Positions 8,695 to 18,710 of a stretch of 64,000 nt of DNA are shown here, in pieces (positions within the stretch are counted from its first letter, which is position 1; every line of letters begins with the position of its first letter). A model generated the notes under the pieces. That model searched no databases. It saw nothing but the letters and a program-made list of their open reading frames with translations, and had not been told where the DNA came from. The translations under genes were made by a program, and so were the position numbers. The stretch is from Methylobacillus methanolivorans (GTDB taxonomy: Bacteria; Pseudomonadota; Gammaproteobacteria; Burkholderiales; Methylophilaceae), in assembly GCF_020531845.1 (NCBI RefSeq), contig NZ_JAJAVF010000002.1, forward strand, positions 1,275,543 to 1,339,542. Reading direction: 5' to 3'.

Positions 8695-10563
8695 ATGGCT
8701 TTATTACAGATATCAGAACCCGGCATGAGCGCCGCCCCCCACCAGCATCGCCTGGCGGTGGGAATAGACCTGGGCACGACCAACTCATTGGTTGCAACCG
8801 TGCGTAGCGGCCTCAGCACTGTACTGCTAGATGAAACTGGGCATGCTCTGTTGCCCTCTGTCGTGCATTACACTGCTGACGGGCAGATTGAGGTTGGCTA
8901 CCCTGCCCAATTGCAGCAAAGCCAGGATCCGCAAAACACCATTGTATCGGTCAAGCGCTTCCTGGGCCGTGGCTTGAACGATATTGGCGATACCAGCCAC
9001 CTACCATACCGTTTCATTGAGACACCAGGCATGGTGCAAATCGACACTCGCGCTGGGATCAAGAGCCCGGTTGAAGTGTCTGCTGACATTCTGCAAGCCC
9101 TTAAGGCCCGTGCTGAACAAGCATTAGGTGGAGAATTAACCGGTGCCGTGATTACCGTCCCAGCCTATTTTGATGATGCACAACGTCAAGCCACCAAGGA
9201 TGCCGCCCGGCTGGCTGGCATCAATGTGCTGCGCCTGCTGAATGAACCCACAGCCGCCGCTGTAGCTTACGGTTTGGATAACTCATCAGAAGGTATTTAT
9301 GTCATTTATGACCTTGGTGGCGGCACATTCGATGTATCCATCCTGCGCCTGAGTAAAGGGGTCTTTGAAGTGCTATCCACCAATGGGGACTCTGCCCTTG
9401 GTGGTGACGACTTTGATCGTCGTATTTTCTGCTGGATACTGGAACAAGCTCGCCTGCAACCACTCACCCCTGCGGATACGCGCCTGCTTATGACCAAGGC
9501 CAGGGAAGCCAAGGAGTGGCTCACCGAGCACGCTAGCGCAAGTATCACTGCCGTACTCAGTGACGGTGAGATCGTTGACTTGAGCCTAAGCCAGACAGAA
9601 TTTCACACACTTACCCAACAATTGCTGAACCGCACATTAACCCCGATACGCAAAGCGCTGCGTGATGCCTCACTTGACGTGAAGGAAGTCCAGGGTGTGG
9701 TGCTAGTCGGTGGCGCGACACGCATGCCGCAAGTACGCCATGCCGTCACCAGCTTTTTCGGCCAAGACCCATTGACCAACCTCGATCCTGATCAAGTGGT
9801 TGCCTTAGGAGCAGCCATCCAGGCTAATATCCTGGCGGGCAATCGTCATGATGATGATTTGCTGTTGCTGGATGTCATCCCGCTTTCACTAGGTCTAGAA
9901 ACCATGGGCGGTTTGGTAGAGAAAGTCATTCCTCGCAACTCCACCTTGCCAGTCGCGCGCGCCCAGGACTTTACCACCTTCAAGGATGGTCAAACAGCGA
10001 TGAGTATCCATGTCTTGCAAGGTGAGCGCGAGCTAGTGTCAGACTGCCGCTCTCTCGGGAGATTTGAACTACGCGGCATTCCACCCATGGCGGCAGGTGC
10101 TGCACGCATTCGCGTCACCTTCCAAGTGGATGCCGATGGACTACTTTCCGTATCGGCACAAGAGCAAACCAGTGGCGCTCATGCCAATATCGTTGTCAAA
10201 CCTTCCTATGGCTTAAGCGAAGACCAAATCACCAATATGCTACAAGCATCTTTTAGCTCGGCTGAAACGGACAAGCAAGCACGCGCCCTACAAGAAGCCA
10301 GAGTGGATGCCGCCCGGCTACTAGAGGCGATTGAAGCTGCATTGCGCCAAGATGGTGATGCACTGTTAAGCGAAGCCGAAATAACCGACATCAACCGTCA
10401 GATGGAAAGTTTGCGTCACTTGGCACAACAAGAGGATAGCGCTGCGATCACCCAGGCCGTGAACAACCTCAATCATGCGACAGAAAGCTTTGCAGCACGC
10501 CGTATGGACGCTTCGGTAAGGCAGGCACTTGCCGGGCAATCATTGAATACTCTGGAACTCTAG
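8695..10563 (+). CDS. hscA: Fe-S chaperone HscA (Hsp70 family)
   Basis: Specialised Hsp70 that binds the LPPVK motif of IscU and drives cluster release. The ATPase domain carries [13 protein letters not shown] near residue 22, [12 protein letters not shown] near 205 and [14 protein letters not shown] near 338. The substrate-binding domain follows from about 385 with [15 protein letters not shown]. The ORF starts at 8695 ([10 protein letters not shown]), with an internal Met at residue 11; either could be used. The gap to fdx is only 3 bp. Confidence 0.95.
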   Translation: MALLQISEPGMSAAPHQHRLAVGIDLGTTNSLVATVRSGLSTVLLDETGHALLPSVVHYTADGQIEVGYPAQLQQSQDPQNTIVSVKRFLGRGLNDIGDTSHLPYRFIETPGMVQIDTRAGIKSPVEVSADILQALKARAEQALGGELTGAVITVPAYFDDAQRQATKDAARLAGINVLRLLNEPTAAAVAYGLDNSSEGIYVIYDLGGGTFDVSILRLSKGVFEVLSTNGDSALGGDDFDRRIFCWILEQARLQPLTPADTRLLMTKAREAKEWLTEHASASITAVLSDGEIVDLSLSQTEFHTLTQQLLNRTLTPIRKALRDASLDVKEVQGVVLVGGATRMPQVRHAVTSFFGQDPLTNLDPDQVVALGAAIQANILAGNRHDDDLLLLDVIPLSLGLETMGGLVEKVIPRNSTLPVARAQDFTTFKDGQTAMSIHVLQGERELVSDCRSLGRFELRGIPPMAAGAARIRVTFQVDADGLLSVSAQEQTSGAHANIVVKPSYGLSEDQITNMLQASFSSAETDKQARALQEARVDAARLLEAIEAALRQDGDALLSEAEITDINRQMESLRHLAQQEDSAAITQAVNNLNHATESFAARRMDASVRQALAGQSLNTLEL

Positions 10564-10566
10564 GCA

Positions 10567-10908
10567 ATGGCAAAAATTACTGTTCTCCCGCATCCGGAAT
10601 ACTGCCCCGAAGGCAAGACATTCGAGGCGCAGCCCGACAGGTCGATCTGCCATAACCTGCACAAGCAGGATATCGACATTGATAGTGCCTGTGGTGGCGT
10701 TTGCGCCTGTACCACCTGCCATATCTATGTTCAGAAGGGCTACAGCTCGCTATCCGAACCTGAAGAAATAGAAGAAGACATGCTAGACCAAGCTTGGGGC
10801 TTGAAGCCCAACTCGCGCCTCTCATGCCAAGTTATTGTCGGCAATGAGGACATTGTAGTGGAAATCCCGATCTACTCGCTCAATCTCGCCAAGGAACCTC
10901 CTCACTAG
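10567..10908 (+). CDS. fdx: ISC-type [2Fe-2S] ferredoxin
   Basis: Adrenodoxin-type ferredoxin supplying electrons during cluster assembly. The cluster ligands are Cys42, Cys48, Cys51 (CX5CX2C) and Cys87 (RLSCQV); an extra Cys46 is also present. The 113-aa length is standard. It is the last gene of the isc operon here. The iscX gene that follows fdx in enterobacteria is absent: the next gene is a converging GGDEF/EAL gene 24 bp away. Confidence 0.96.
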   Translation: MAKITVLPHPEYCPEGKTFEAQPDRSICHNLHKQDIDIDSACGGVCACTTCHIYVQKGYSSLSEPEEIEEDMLDQAWGLKPNSRLSCQVIVGNEDIVVEIPIYSLNLAKEPPH

Positions 10909-10931
10909 GCCGATCAGCAGGCAACGCTTGG

Positions 10932-13900
10932 TCAGGCCTCCGCCAGGCCAGTTTCCTCTGCAAACTGTAAGCCATGCGCATAGGTACGGCCTGCGCGCCT
11001 TGCTGTGTCAAAGCGCAGCATGCCAAGAAAAGCTTCTGCACTCAGCGGTCGGCTGAAAATATAACCCTGTAACTGATCACAGCCTTTTGTGCGCAAGAAT
11101 TCAAGTTGCGCCTGGGTTTCCACGCCCTCGGCCACGACTTTGACCTTCAGGCTATGTGCCATGGCAATGATCGCCTGCGTAATCGCCATATCATCTGCAT
11201 CTTGGGGAATATCCCGGACAAAAGAGCGATCAATCTTCAATGAGTCAATCGGGAAGTGTTTGAGATAACCCAATGATGAATAACCCGTACCAAAATCATC
11301 GATCAGCACATGGGTACCCAGGTTACGGAAATGCTGCAACATCTGGCTGGCCCGCTCTGCATTCTGCATGATCATGCTTTCCGTGATTTCCAGCTCCAGG
11401 CAATCTGGCGTCAGCCCACTTTCATCCAATGCACCCAGAATCACTTTATGCAGGCTATCTTCACGGAATTGCCGCGCAGAAATATTGACCCCAACCCTGA
11501 TCGGCCTGCCTGCAATCTCTTGCCAAGCATAAGCATCGCGGCAAGCCTGCTTCAACACCCACTCACCAATCTGGATAATCAAGCCAGTTTCTTCCGCGAT
11601 CGGAATAAACTCCTGTGGTGAAACCATACCCAACTCGGCATGTTGCCAACGAATTAAAGCCTCCGCCCCGATAATGTACTGCCCCGTCAAATCCAGCTTT
11701 GCTTGATACAACAAAGTGAACTCATTACGCTCTAGCGCACGACGCAGACCGTTTTCAAGGGTGAGTCGGCTAACACTGCTGGCATTGCTTTCGGCAGAGT
11801 AAAAATGGAAAGTATTCTTCCCATCATCCTTGGCACGGTACATCGCCATATCTGCATTTTTCAATAATGAGAATATATCCACGCCATCCTCAGGATAGGC
11901 ACTGATCCCGATACTGGCACTGATATACAACTCCTGCTGCATGAGGATAAAAGGCTGCGCCAGCGCATGCATGATCTTGCGTGCCACCGTCACCAAATAT
12001 TGTTGGTCAGTGAAATCCTCGACCAGCACGACAAATTCATCCCCGCCCTGGCGCGCAATGGTATCCGTTTGACGTAAACACTCCCGGAGGCGGCTTGCTG
12101 TCTCTTGCAACAACATGTCTCCAGCTTGGTGCCCCAGGGTATCGTTGATGATCTTGAAGCGGTCAAGATCAATGAACAGCACACCAATACGCTGCTGGTA
12201 GCGCTGAGCACGCAACAAGGCTAACTCAATACGCTCCTGTAGCAAGGCCCGGTTAGGTAGCCCAGTCAAGCCATCATGAGTAGCAAGAAATTGCAGGCGC
12301 TCTTCGGACTGCTTACGCTGGCTGATATCAGTCAATACCACGATATAGTTCTGTAAAATACCGTTGCCATCGTATACAGAACTGATCGACACCCACTCCG
12401 GATAATACTCACCGCTCTTTTTTCGCCCGATGAGCTCTCCCATCCACTGGCCATGCTGCTGCACCAAGCTACCGATCGCTTGATTATCCTCGGCCACGTC
12501 ATCAAGCAAAGACAAGCGCGTACCAATGCAATCCTCGCGCGCATAACCAGTCATTCCCAGATAAGCCTGGTTTACCTCCAAGATATTGCGCTCCCTATCT
12601 GTGATCAGGATCGCCTCGCTTGTATTATCAAATACCTGCTTGGAAAGGTTGAGGCCCGCTTCGGCAGCCTTGCGTGCCGTAATATCCAACATGACGCCCA
12701 GCAACTCCTGGGGCTTATTGCCACTGCGATCAGGAATCACCCGCACAATATCCTGTAGCCAGACCACCCGACCATCCGCAGCCAGCATCCGGTACTCAAA
12801 CACATGATCTTGAAGCTGCTGGGTTTCCCAACTACAAAAATCTACTACCCACGCCCTATCATCCGGGTGAATTTTCTCTACCCAGAAACGGGGGTTAGCC
12901 ACCCACTCCTCGAGGGGATATCCCAACAAACTTTCAGCCTCCTGACTCACAAAGGTAAAAGCCGCTTCTGGAGTGGCACGCCAGACGACAGCCTTGACCG
13001 ACTCGACCAGCTCACGATATTCGGCACGGCTATGCAGCAAAGCCTCCTCAGCCTGTTTACGGCTGCTAATATCAATGATAAGTACCACGACACGCTCGCT
13101 ATCATCGCGATAATTAGCCGCCGCCACCTCAATCGGTATCGGCTTACCCGATTTACTGATCCCAAGTGCCTCATATCGGCTAGGTGTAAATTCACCGCGC
13201 ACCCGCTGCTCGTAATGTCGCGCTACACGCTCACGATCACTTGGGTGTATCAAGCTAAGGAAATGAGAGCCCATGGGGATATCGCGCGCATCATAGCCGC
13301 CTATCTTCCATAAAGCCTCGTTGGCATAGACAATCTTGCCATCCTCAATGACGACTACGCCTTCCCCTGCGTCAGACTGGGCATTACTCAATGCGTTGTA
13401 AAGCCCGAGCTGCTTTTTCAATTGTTCATCTGCTCGCAAACGCCCCACATGCACACCAGATAAACCGACACCAATCGACACGGTGACAAGCGCAAACAAC
13501 CAATAGTTAAACAGCTCAGCGTTACTAAGCTCCATACTGAAATAGCCGTGATAACCACCACCACCCCACAACGCCGTGATGACAATCAACAACGACGCCA
13601 ATGCCGCGCCTCGCTGGTGAAAACTCAATGCAGCCCATATCACCAACGGAAAGACAAGAAATGCCTTGGCCTCCAACTCGCCCGACTCAGACAAAAGTTC
13701 ATTGAATGCCAGGAAACATAATCCCAGTAGCAATCCACTGAGCACCAAGGCTTCCACGATCTTTGCCCTGCTCCAGCGAATTGGTTCCGAGTGAAAAAAA
13801 GCCAGGATAGCAGGCGTCAGGAGAATAATGCCCAATGCGTCCCCCATCCACCATTGCAACCATGTCACAGACAAAAATGCGGACTGCACTATGCCAAATG

Positions 13901-14342
13901 CACTCAATACTAGACAACCCAAAGTCGCACTGAGCAAGGGGCTGAATATTGCCCCCACCAAAACCATGGCCAGCAAATCCTGCAAACGGGTCATCGCAGG
14001 TTCAAAATTAAAGCGCTTCAGGAGCAGGTAGGCCATCACAGCACCCGCAACATTGCCGCTCCCCACACAGAATGCTCCAAAAAAAGGAAGAGGGACCTCC
14101 ACACTCCATTGTGTTGCTACCGCACCAAGCAGCAAACCAGGCACCACCCGCATACCACCAAGAATCAAAATGGCCAACGCAAATCCCGCCGGAGGCCAGA
14201 TAAAGGTAGAAAATATGGCGGGAGTACCCAGTAACAAGGTGCTATGCCCAAGTAAGAAATATCCAAGGGCAATCGCGATGGAAATCAGCAAATATCGGAT
14301 CGGCCTGCTTTTTTGAGCCGACTGGTGACTGGATATATACAT
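10932..14342 (-). CDS. MASE1-PAS-PAS-PAS-GGDEF-EAL cyclic-di-GMP enzyme
   Basis: Large inner-membrane signalling protein (1136 aa). The N-terminal 310 residues form a multi-helix MASE1 sensor. Three PAS-type regions follow (about 325-430, 440-560, 565-685), two ending with a typical DISxRKQ(A/S)EE linker. The GGDEF domain (about 690-855) has an intact GGDEF active site and an intact inhibitory RxxD site five residues upstream (RQTD). The EAL domain (about 865-1115) has the catalytic EAL in GAEALIRWQH, and DDFGTGYSSLGYL later on. Both cyclase and phosphodiesterase activities are therefore possible. It stands alone and converges on fdx; its input signal and output are unknown. Confidence 0.93.
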   Translation of the reverse strand: MYISSHQSAQKSRPIRYLLISIAIALGYFLLGHSTLLLGTPAIFSTFIWPPAGFALAILILGGMRVVPGLLLGAVATQWSVEVPLPFFGAFCVGSGNVAGAVMAYLLLKRFNFEPAMTRLQDLLAMVLVGAIFSPLLSATLGCLVLSAFGIVQSAFLSVTWLQWWMGDALGIILLTPAILAFFHSEPIRWSRAKIVEALVLSGLLLGLCFLAFNELLSESGELEAKAFLVFPLVIWAALSFHQRGAALASLLIVITALWGGGGYHGYFSMELSNAELFNYWLFALVTVSIGVGLSGVHVGRLRADEQLKKQLGLYNALSNAQSDAGEGVVVIEDGKIVYANEALWKIGGYDARDIPMGSHFLSLIHPSDRERVARHYEQRVRGEFTPSRYEALGISKSGKPIPIEVAAANYRDDSERVVVLIIDISSRKQAEEALLHSRAEYRELVESVKAVVWRATPEAAFTFVSQEAESLLGYPLEEWVANPRFWVEKIHPDDRAWVVDFCSWETQQLQDHVFEYRMLAADGRVVWLQDIVRVIPDRSGNKPQELLGVMLDITARKAAEAGLNLSKQVFDNTSEAILITDRERNILEVNQAYLGMTGYAREDCIGTRLSLLDDVAEDNQAIGSLVQQHGQWMGELIGRKKSGEYYPEWVSISSVYDGNGILQNYIVVLTDISQRKQSEERLQFLATHDGLTGLPNRALLQERIELALLRAQRYQQRIGVLFIDLDRFKIINDTLGHQAGDMLLQETASRLRECLRQTDTIARQGGDEFVVLVEDFTDQQYLVTVARKIMHALAQPFILMQQELYISASIGISAYPEDGVDIFSLLKNADMAMYRAKDDGKNTFHFYSAESNASSVSRLTLENGLRRALERNEFTLLYQAKLDLTGQYIIGAEALIRWQHAELGMVSPQEFIPIAEETGLIIQIGEWVLKQACRDAYAWQEIAGRPIRVGVNISARQFREDSLHKVILGALDESGLTPDCLELEITESMIMQNAERASQMLQHFRNLGTHVLIDDFGTGYSSLGYLKHFPIDSLKIDRSFVRDIPQDADDMAITQAIIAMAHSLKVKVVAEGVETQAQLEFLRTKGCDQLQGYIFSRPLSAEAFLGMLRFDTARRAGRTYAHGLQFAEETGLAEA

Positions 14343-14398
14343 AATCTACGCATTGTAGTAGCAAAATCTTACAAATGCGGTTAAAAATCGTTTTCTCA

Positions 14399-14423
14399 AT
14401 AAAAAGCCCGCTCAAGGCGGGCT
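14399..14423 (-). terminator. Rho-independent terminator of the porin gene
   Basis: AGCCCGC (14405-14411) and GCGGGCT (14417-14423) form a 7-bp GC-rich stem. On the minus strand it is followed by TTTT and lies 22 bp past the porin stop codon. Confidence 0.8.
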
Positions 14424-14444
14424 GTAGAGATATATCGAACCTGC

Positions 14445-15914
14445 TTAGAAGTTGTATTGCAACTGGAAACGCAGAATATCAGTGTTGTATTTCGCGTAAG
14501 GTGAAGCAGATAAGTTATTACGATCTAGCTTGGAATAGTAAGCCGTAAACTCAATCTCAGGGACTGGCTGCCACTCAAAACCAGCCTCCCAATCATTAAC
14601 CTTATTCTGCGGAGCATTAGTTTCAAACTTTTGTGCACCATCAAAATATTGCCACTTCACGAACGGAATCATTACGCCGTAACCGTAGAAATCCTTGATG
14701 CGATACATGGCTTGAACATAACCACCATTGAGCGACTTTTCCTCAATACGTGTACGAGCATCATTCAACTCAGGACCACGTCCCCAGTTCCACTCAGCCT
14801 GCAAGCCAAAGGGTTGTGGGTACAACACGGCATGTACACCAACACGCTGATCCTTAAAACCATCTGTGGAAGGAAATGTTCTATCAATGTTAGCAATGCT
14901 CGTATTTGGCTTGAATGTACCAGAAATCGCCTGGATACCTGCTTCAAAAATCTGACCATTTTCGAACTTGACTGGATAAGTGAAGCGCGATACCAAATGT
15001 AGATTATCGTTATTCTCGGAGCGGTTGGCACCAGTACCGTTATACGCACCAAAAGCGAACATACCGTAGTTGCCAGAACCCTTCAGGCCACTGTCAACGA
15101 GATACTTGAACATATCCTGTTGTTCTTTTGGTGTGTAGTAGTAGAACACGCCTAAATCACGCTCATCCTTACAGCAGCTATTAATCGCGTCAGCACGATC
15201 CAGTGCGATACGGTTTTGGCTAGACTGCAGGTTTTCAAAGCCATAAGGAATTTTGGATTGACCAACACGCAGACGATGCACTCTATCTTTGGTCAAATAG
15301 ATGTCACCATAGGCATCACGTAACTGCGCAATATTGCCAGTCTCACTTGAACCACTACCAGCGCGACTCGCAAAATCTGGTTGAATATAATAAGACAAAC
15401 GTTCACCGATATCCCCGAAGAAAATCAAACGCATGCGGCGAATGAGAAAATTGGTGTTGTCGCCAATAGAGCGATCAGCCTGATGAGAAATGCTGGTCGT
15501 TGTACCTGGCATCGTTTTGTCACCACCAATGATCGGGTTGCTACGAAGCTGCATATAGCCACGCACCTTCATCGTATCGGCCCAGCTCTTGCCTGAACTA
15601 GTAGGCTTTGGCGCTGGGGCCATGGCAATCTTATCCAGCTTTTCTTCCAGCTCACGCTGTTTATGCTCAAGCTCTTGCTTCATTTCCACCAAATCAATGC
15701 TAGCGGCATTTTCACTCTTGGCTTCTGTTGCGTCCCCCACCGATTTAAAGGTGCCCATTTTTACCCGGTTAGGGCCAGGCTCGGAAAAAATCTGTTTAGT
15801 CGTAGAGTCTACATATAACTCCAGCACTTGAGCCTCCGCCATTGCAGTGGCAGAAGTTGTTGCCAGCATGACTGCTGTCATTAAAGCCTTACGGGCCATT
15901 TTCCCTGTTGTCAT
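14445..15914 (-). CDS. Outer-membrane porin, OprO/OprP-like
   Basis: Predicted trimeric beta-barrel porin (about 489 aa). It has a signal peptide ending near ATAMAEA, a short N-terminal coiled coil (KQELEHKQRELEEKLDKIA), and then alternating strands typical of the phosphate-selective porin O/P family, ending LRFQLQYNF with the C-terminal Phe used for BAM-dependent insertion. The frame extends to a GTG at 15923; I prefer the ATG at 15914. It is divergent from the carbonic anhydrase and SulP genes across a long control region, so bicarbonate or sulfate may be the anion it passes. That substrate is inference only. Confidence 0.85.
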   Translation of the reverse strand: MTTGKMARKALMTAVMLATTSATAMAEAQVLELYVDSTTKQIFSEPGPNRVKMGTFKSVGDATEAKSENAASIDLVEMKQELEHKQRELEEKLDKIAMAPAPKPTSSGKSWADTMKVRGYMQLRSNPIIGGDKTMPGTTTSISHQADRSIGDNTNFLIRRMRLIFFGDIGERLSYYIQPDFASRAGSGSSETGNIAQLRDAYGDIYLTKDRVHRLRVGQSKIPYGFENLQSSQNRIALDRADAINSCCKDERDLGVFYYYTPKEQQDMFKYLVDSGLKGSGNYGMFAFGAYNGTGANRSENNDNLHLVSRFTYPVKFENGQIFEAGIQAISGTFKPNTSIANIDRTFPSTDGFKDQRVGVHAVLYPQPFGLQAEWNWGRGPELNDARTRIEEKSLNGGYVQAMYRIKDFYGYGVMIPFVKWQYFDGAQKFETNAPQNKVNDWEAGFEWQPVPEIEFTAYYSKLDRNNLSASPYAKYNTDILRFQLQYNF

Positions 15915-16380
15915 CGCAATCACTTTACAATTTACGCACTTGTTTTATTAGAAAGATGTATCTCAGGAGTGATACCAACTCGTGCGGCAAAGCCGCCAAT
16001 CACTGATAGAAGCTAGCTCTACCAGCAATATGGCGTGCAGTATGTCGTTGCAATGTGACTGAATGATGTACTGAAAATGACAGTTTTATGACAGAAAGGT
16101 CATACCAGCATCAAAAAAGAACTAGAAAACCATGTCCCTTTCGATTATTTTTCATGCCAGCGTCATGATTTAACTGCATGATGCGATGAATAATTTGCCA
16201 TGAAACTTTCAAAAACTTACATTTCTTTACAATAAGTTTTTTATAGAAACAATAAAATTTACCTATAATAATCATGTTTATATGGAACAAAAAAAATCCA
16301 TAAATGTCTTTTATAGAACCAATTACGCATTATTCATTGCTCAATACGGTTATTTTTAACTTATCCGGGGAAGTAAAAAT
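15915..16380. promoter_or_regulatory. AT-rich divergent control region, porin / carbonic anhydrase
   Basis: 466 bp without a gene, much more AT-rich than its surroundings from about 16080 on. It contains a TATAAT at 16264-16269 that could be the -10 of the carbonic anhydrase promoter (the -35 is poor, suggesting an activator), two near-identical 15-bp direct repeats, and a ribosome site (GGGGAAG, 16367-16373) before the ATG at 16381. No small gene is seen. Confidence 0.6.
16239..16323 (+). repeat. Pair of 15-bp direct repeats, possible operator
   Basis: TTTTATAGAAACAAT (16239-16253) and TTTTATAGAACCAAT (16309-16323) match at 14 of 15 bases, 70 bp apart. They flank the TATAAT box. A spacing close to seven helical turns would allow two bound dimers on one face. 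No known regulator site is recognised. Confidence 0.5.
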
Positions 16381-17046
16381 ATGTACAAACACCCATTAAA
16401 AGACCGTGACAAAATGTCACCTCAAGAAGCATTGGCTATCCTGCTGGAAGGTAATCAGCGCTTCACCCAGAACATTTCGGCACATCGCGATCTACTCAAC
16501 GTCGTGAATATCACCAAGGATAAACAACATCCTTTTGCTGCCATCCTGAGTTGCAGTGACTCGCGCACATCCACCGAACTGATTTTTGACCAAGGCCTGG
16601 GCGATCTCTTTAGTGTACGCTTGGCTGGAAATATCGCTTCGCGCAAGGCGATCGGCAGCTTGGAATACTCCTGCAAATATCTAGGCAGCAAGCTCATTGT
16701 CGTGCTGGGTCACAGCAACTGCGGTGCAGTCAAGGCTGCATGCGATGGTTTTTCCGGTGGGCATATTGGTGAAATCACCAAGATGATCTTCCCTGCCGTA
16801 GAGGCGGAAACACAAACCAAGGAAAACCGCTCTTCATCGAATGATGCTTTTGTTGGTCATGTGTGTGAAATCAATGTCAAGACACAGATTGATACGATCT
16901 GGAACTCCAGTGAAATCCTGCGCGAGATGCTGAACAAAGGAGACATCGGGATCGTAGGTGGTGTCTATGATTTGGCAACGGCTGAAGTCACATTCCCCAA
17001 GCAATACCAGATATTCAGCGCTGATCATCCACTCGTACAAAACTAG
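16381..17046 (+). CDS. Beta-class carbonic anhydrase
   Basis: Zinc enzyme interconverting CO2 and bicarbonate. Zinc ligands and catalytic residues are visible: Cys58, Asp60 and Arg62 (SCSDSRTS), His111 and Cys114 (GHSNCGAVKAA). The 221-aa length is normal, and no signal peptide is seen, so it is cytoplasmic. It sits 39 bp before a SulP transporter, suggesting a shared transcript that handles bicarbonate. CA-SulP gene pairs are known in other bacteria. Some family members bind bicarbonate at an allosteric site; I cannot judge that here. Confidence 0.93.
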   Translation: MYKHPLKDRDKMSPQEALAILLEGNQRFTQNISAHRDLLNVVNITKDKQHPFAAILSCSDSRTSTELIFDQGLGDLFSVRLAGNIASRKAIGSLEYSCKYLGSKLIVVLGHSNCGAVKAACDGFSGGHIGEITKMIFPAVEAETQTKENRSSSNDAFVGHVCEINVKTQIDTIWNSSEILREMLNKGDIGIVGGVYDLATAEVTFPKQYQIFSADHPLVQN

Positions 17047-17085
17047 GATGCATCTAGGCCGCCCCTATCTTACGGATAAATTAGT

Positions 17086-18648
17086 ATGACTACTCAAACC
17101 CCTACCGCCCCGGCACAATCCGGCAATTTCAGCAAAGACTTCTTTGCGTCCATTGTTGTTTTCCTGGTGGCGGTGCCCTTATGCCTGGGCATAGCGATTG
17201 CATCAGGCCTTCCCCCGACCGCCGGCATTATCACTGGCATTATCGGTGGCTTGGTCGTTGGCTCTATTTCAGGCTCACCTCTCACCGTCAGCGGCCCTGC
17301 GGCTGGCTTGGTAGTCATTGTGGCCGACATTGTGGCCGAATTTGGCCTGGCTATTTATGGCGTTATCGTATTAGCTGCTGGTGGAGTACAAATCCTAGCA
17401 GGTATATTCAAGTTAGGAGTTTGGTTCCGCGCTATCTCGCCTGCTGTGATCCACGGCATGCTGGGTGGTATTGGTATCCTGATCATTGGTTCACAATTTC
17501 ACATCATGCTTGATCGCGACCCGCTGTCCAGTGGCATCAAGAACTTGATGGATATCCCCAATGGCTTGTTCGAGATATTCTCACTACATGGTGGCGGTAA
17601 TATCTACGCAGCCATTACTGGGCTGATCACTATCATCTCGATTGTACTCTGGACACGTTTTGCCCCAGCAAAACTCAAACTGATTCCAGGGGCACTCATT
17701 GGTGTCGTGCTAGCCGTGATCATCGCCAACCTGTTCAGTTTCGATATCAAATACCTCACTGATTTATTTGATGGCCCAACTGACCTGCAAAATATCCTGG
17801 GCACGATTATTACGCCTACCATGAGCACGGTAGAAGCATCGATGACTGCAGGGGTCTTACTCGCCGTCATCTCACTCGCTTTTATTGCCAGTGCCGAGTC
17901 GTTGCTTTCTTGTGCTGCTGTTGACCAGATGCACCAGGGCGTTCGCACCAAATATGATCGCGAACTGATGGCACAAGGTGTTGGTAATGCAATTTGCGGT
18001 TTCCTGAGCGCTCTGCCTATGACTGGTGTCATTGTACGCTCCAGCGCAAACGTAGAGGCAGGCGCCACCACCCGCCGCTCCACCATCATGCATGGCTTGT
18101 GGTTGCTGCTATTTATCAGCGTGTTCCTCTTTACGCTGGAATACATCCCTGTCGCCACCCTTGCAGGCGTGTTGGTATATACCGGTTACAAGCTGGCTTA
18201 TCCCAAAGTAGCCAAGGAACTCCTCTCCTATGGCAAGGCTGAGCTTGCGGTTTATATCATCACCATTGTCACTATCGTCAGCTTCAACCTGCTGGCTGGC
18301 GTGGTAACTGGTCTGGCGCTATCGATTGCCAAGCTCCTGTATGTGTTCTCCCACGTCTCCATCAAGGCAGAACACAATGCTGGTAGCAAGCAAACCACTT
18401 TGCACCTCAAGGGCTCGGCAACCCAGTTGGGCATTCCAAAGCTAGTTTCCGTGCTGGACAATCTGGAATCTGGTCGTGATGTTCACGTGCAGTTTGATGA
18501 CCTGGAATATATTGACCATGCCTGCATCGAATTGCTGAGCGGCTGGCAAAAGCAATACCAGATGACTGGTGGAAATGTCACCATCGAATGGGATAGTTTG
18601 ATCAGTAAGTATCACGCCAAGGAAGCCGCTGCGGCCAATGGTACTTGA
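17086..18648 (+). CDS. SulP family anion transporter with STAS domain, probable bicarbonate carrier
   Basis: Inner-membrane transporter (520 aa) with 10 or more hydrophobic helices over the first 400 residues, including the SulP signature region (PLCLGIAIASGLPPTAGIITG near residue 26, SGSPLTVSGPAAGLVVIV near 62), and a C-terminal STAS domain (about 425-510). SulP proteins carry sulfate, bicarbonate, chloride or dicarboxylates. The upstream carbonic anhydrase makes bicarbonate the best guess. No sulfate-assimilation gene is nearby apart from cysE at 3.5 kb. Confidence 0.88.
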   Translation: MTTQTPTAPAQSGNFSKDFFASIVVFLVAVPLCLGIAIASGLPPTAGIITGIIGGLVVGSISGSPLTVSGPAAGLVVIVADIVAEFGLAIYGVIVLAAGGVQILAGIFKLGVWFRAISPAVIHGMLGGIGILIIGSQFHIMLDRDPLSSGIKNLMDIPNGLFEIFSLHGGGNIYAAITGLITIISIVLWTRFAPAKLKLIPGALIGVVLAVIIANLFSFDIKYLTDLFDGPTDLQNILGTIITPTMSTVEASMTAGVLLAVISLAFIASAESLLSCAAVDQMHQGVRTKYDRELMAQGVGNAICGFLSALPMTGVIVRSSANVEAGATTRRSTIMHGLWLLLFISVFLFTLEYIPVATLAGVLVYTGYKLAYPKVAKELLSYGKAELAVYIITIVTIVSFNLLAGVVTGLALSIAKLLYVFSHVSIKAEHNAGSKQTTLHLKGSATQLGIPKLVSVLDNLESGRDVHVQFDDLEYIDHACIELLSGWQKQYQMTGGNVTIEWDSLISKYHAKEAAAANGT

Positions 18649-18665
18649 TGGAGATATTTAGCTAG

Positions 18666-18701
18666 CCAATAAAAAAGCCCCACAAGGGGCTTTTTTATTG
18701 G
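18666..18701. terminator. Bidirectional terminator, SulP / bactofilin
   Basis: A perfect 16-bp inverted repeat (18666-18681 with 18686-18701) around ACAA. The GGGGC/GCCCC core is flanked by TTTTTT on one side and AAAAAA on the other, so it serves both converging genes. Confidence 0.9.
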
Positions 18702-18710
18702 CATCAACTG

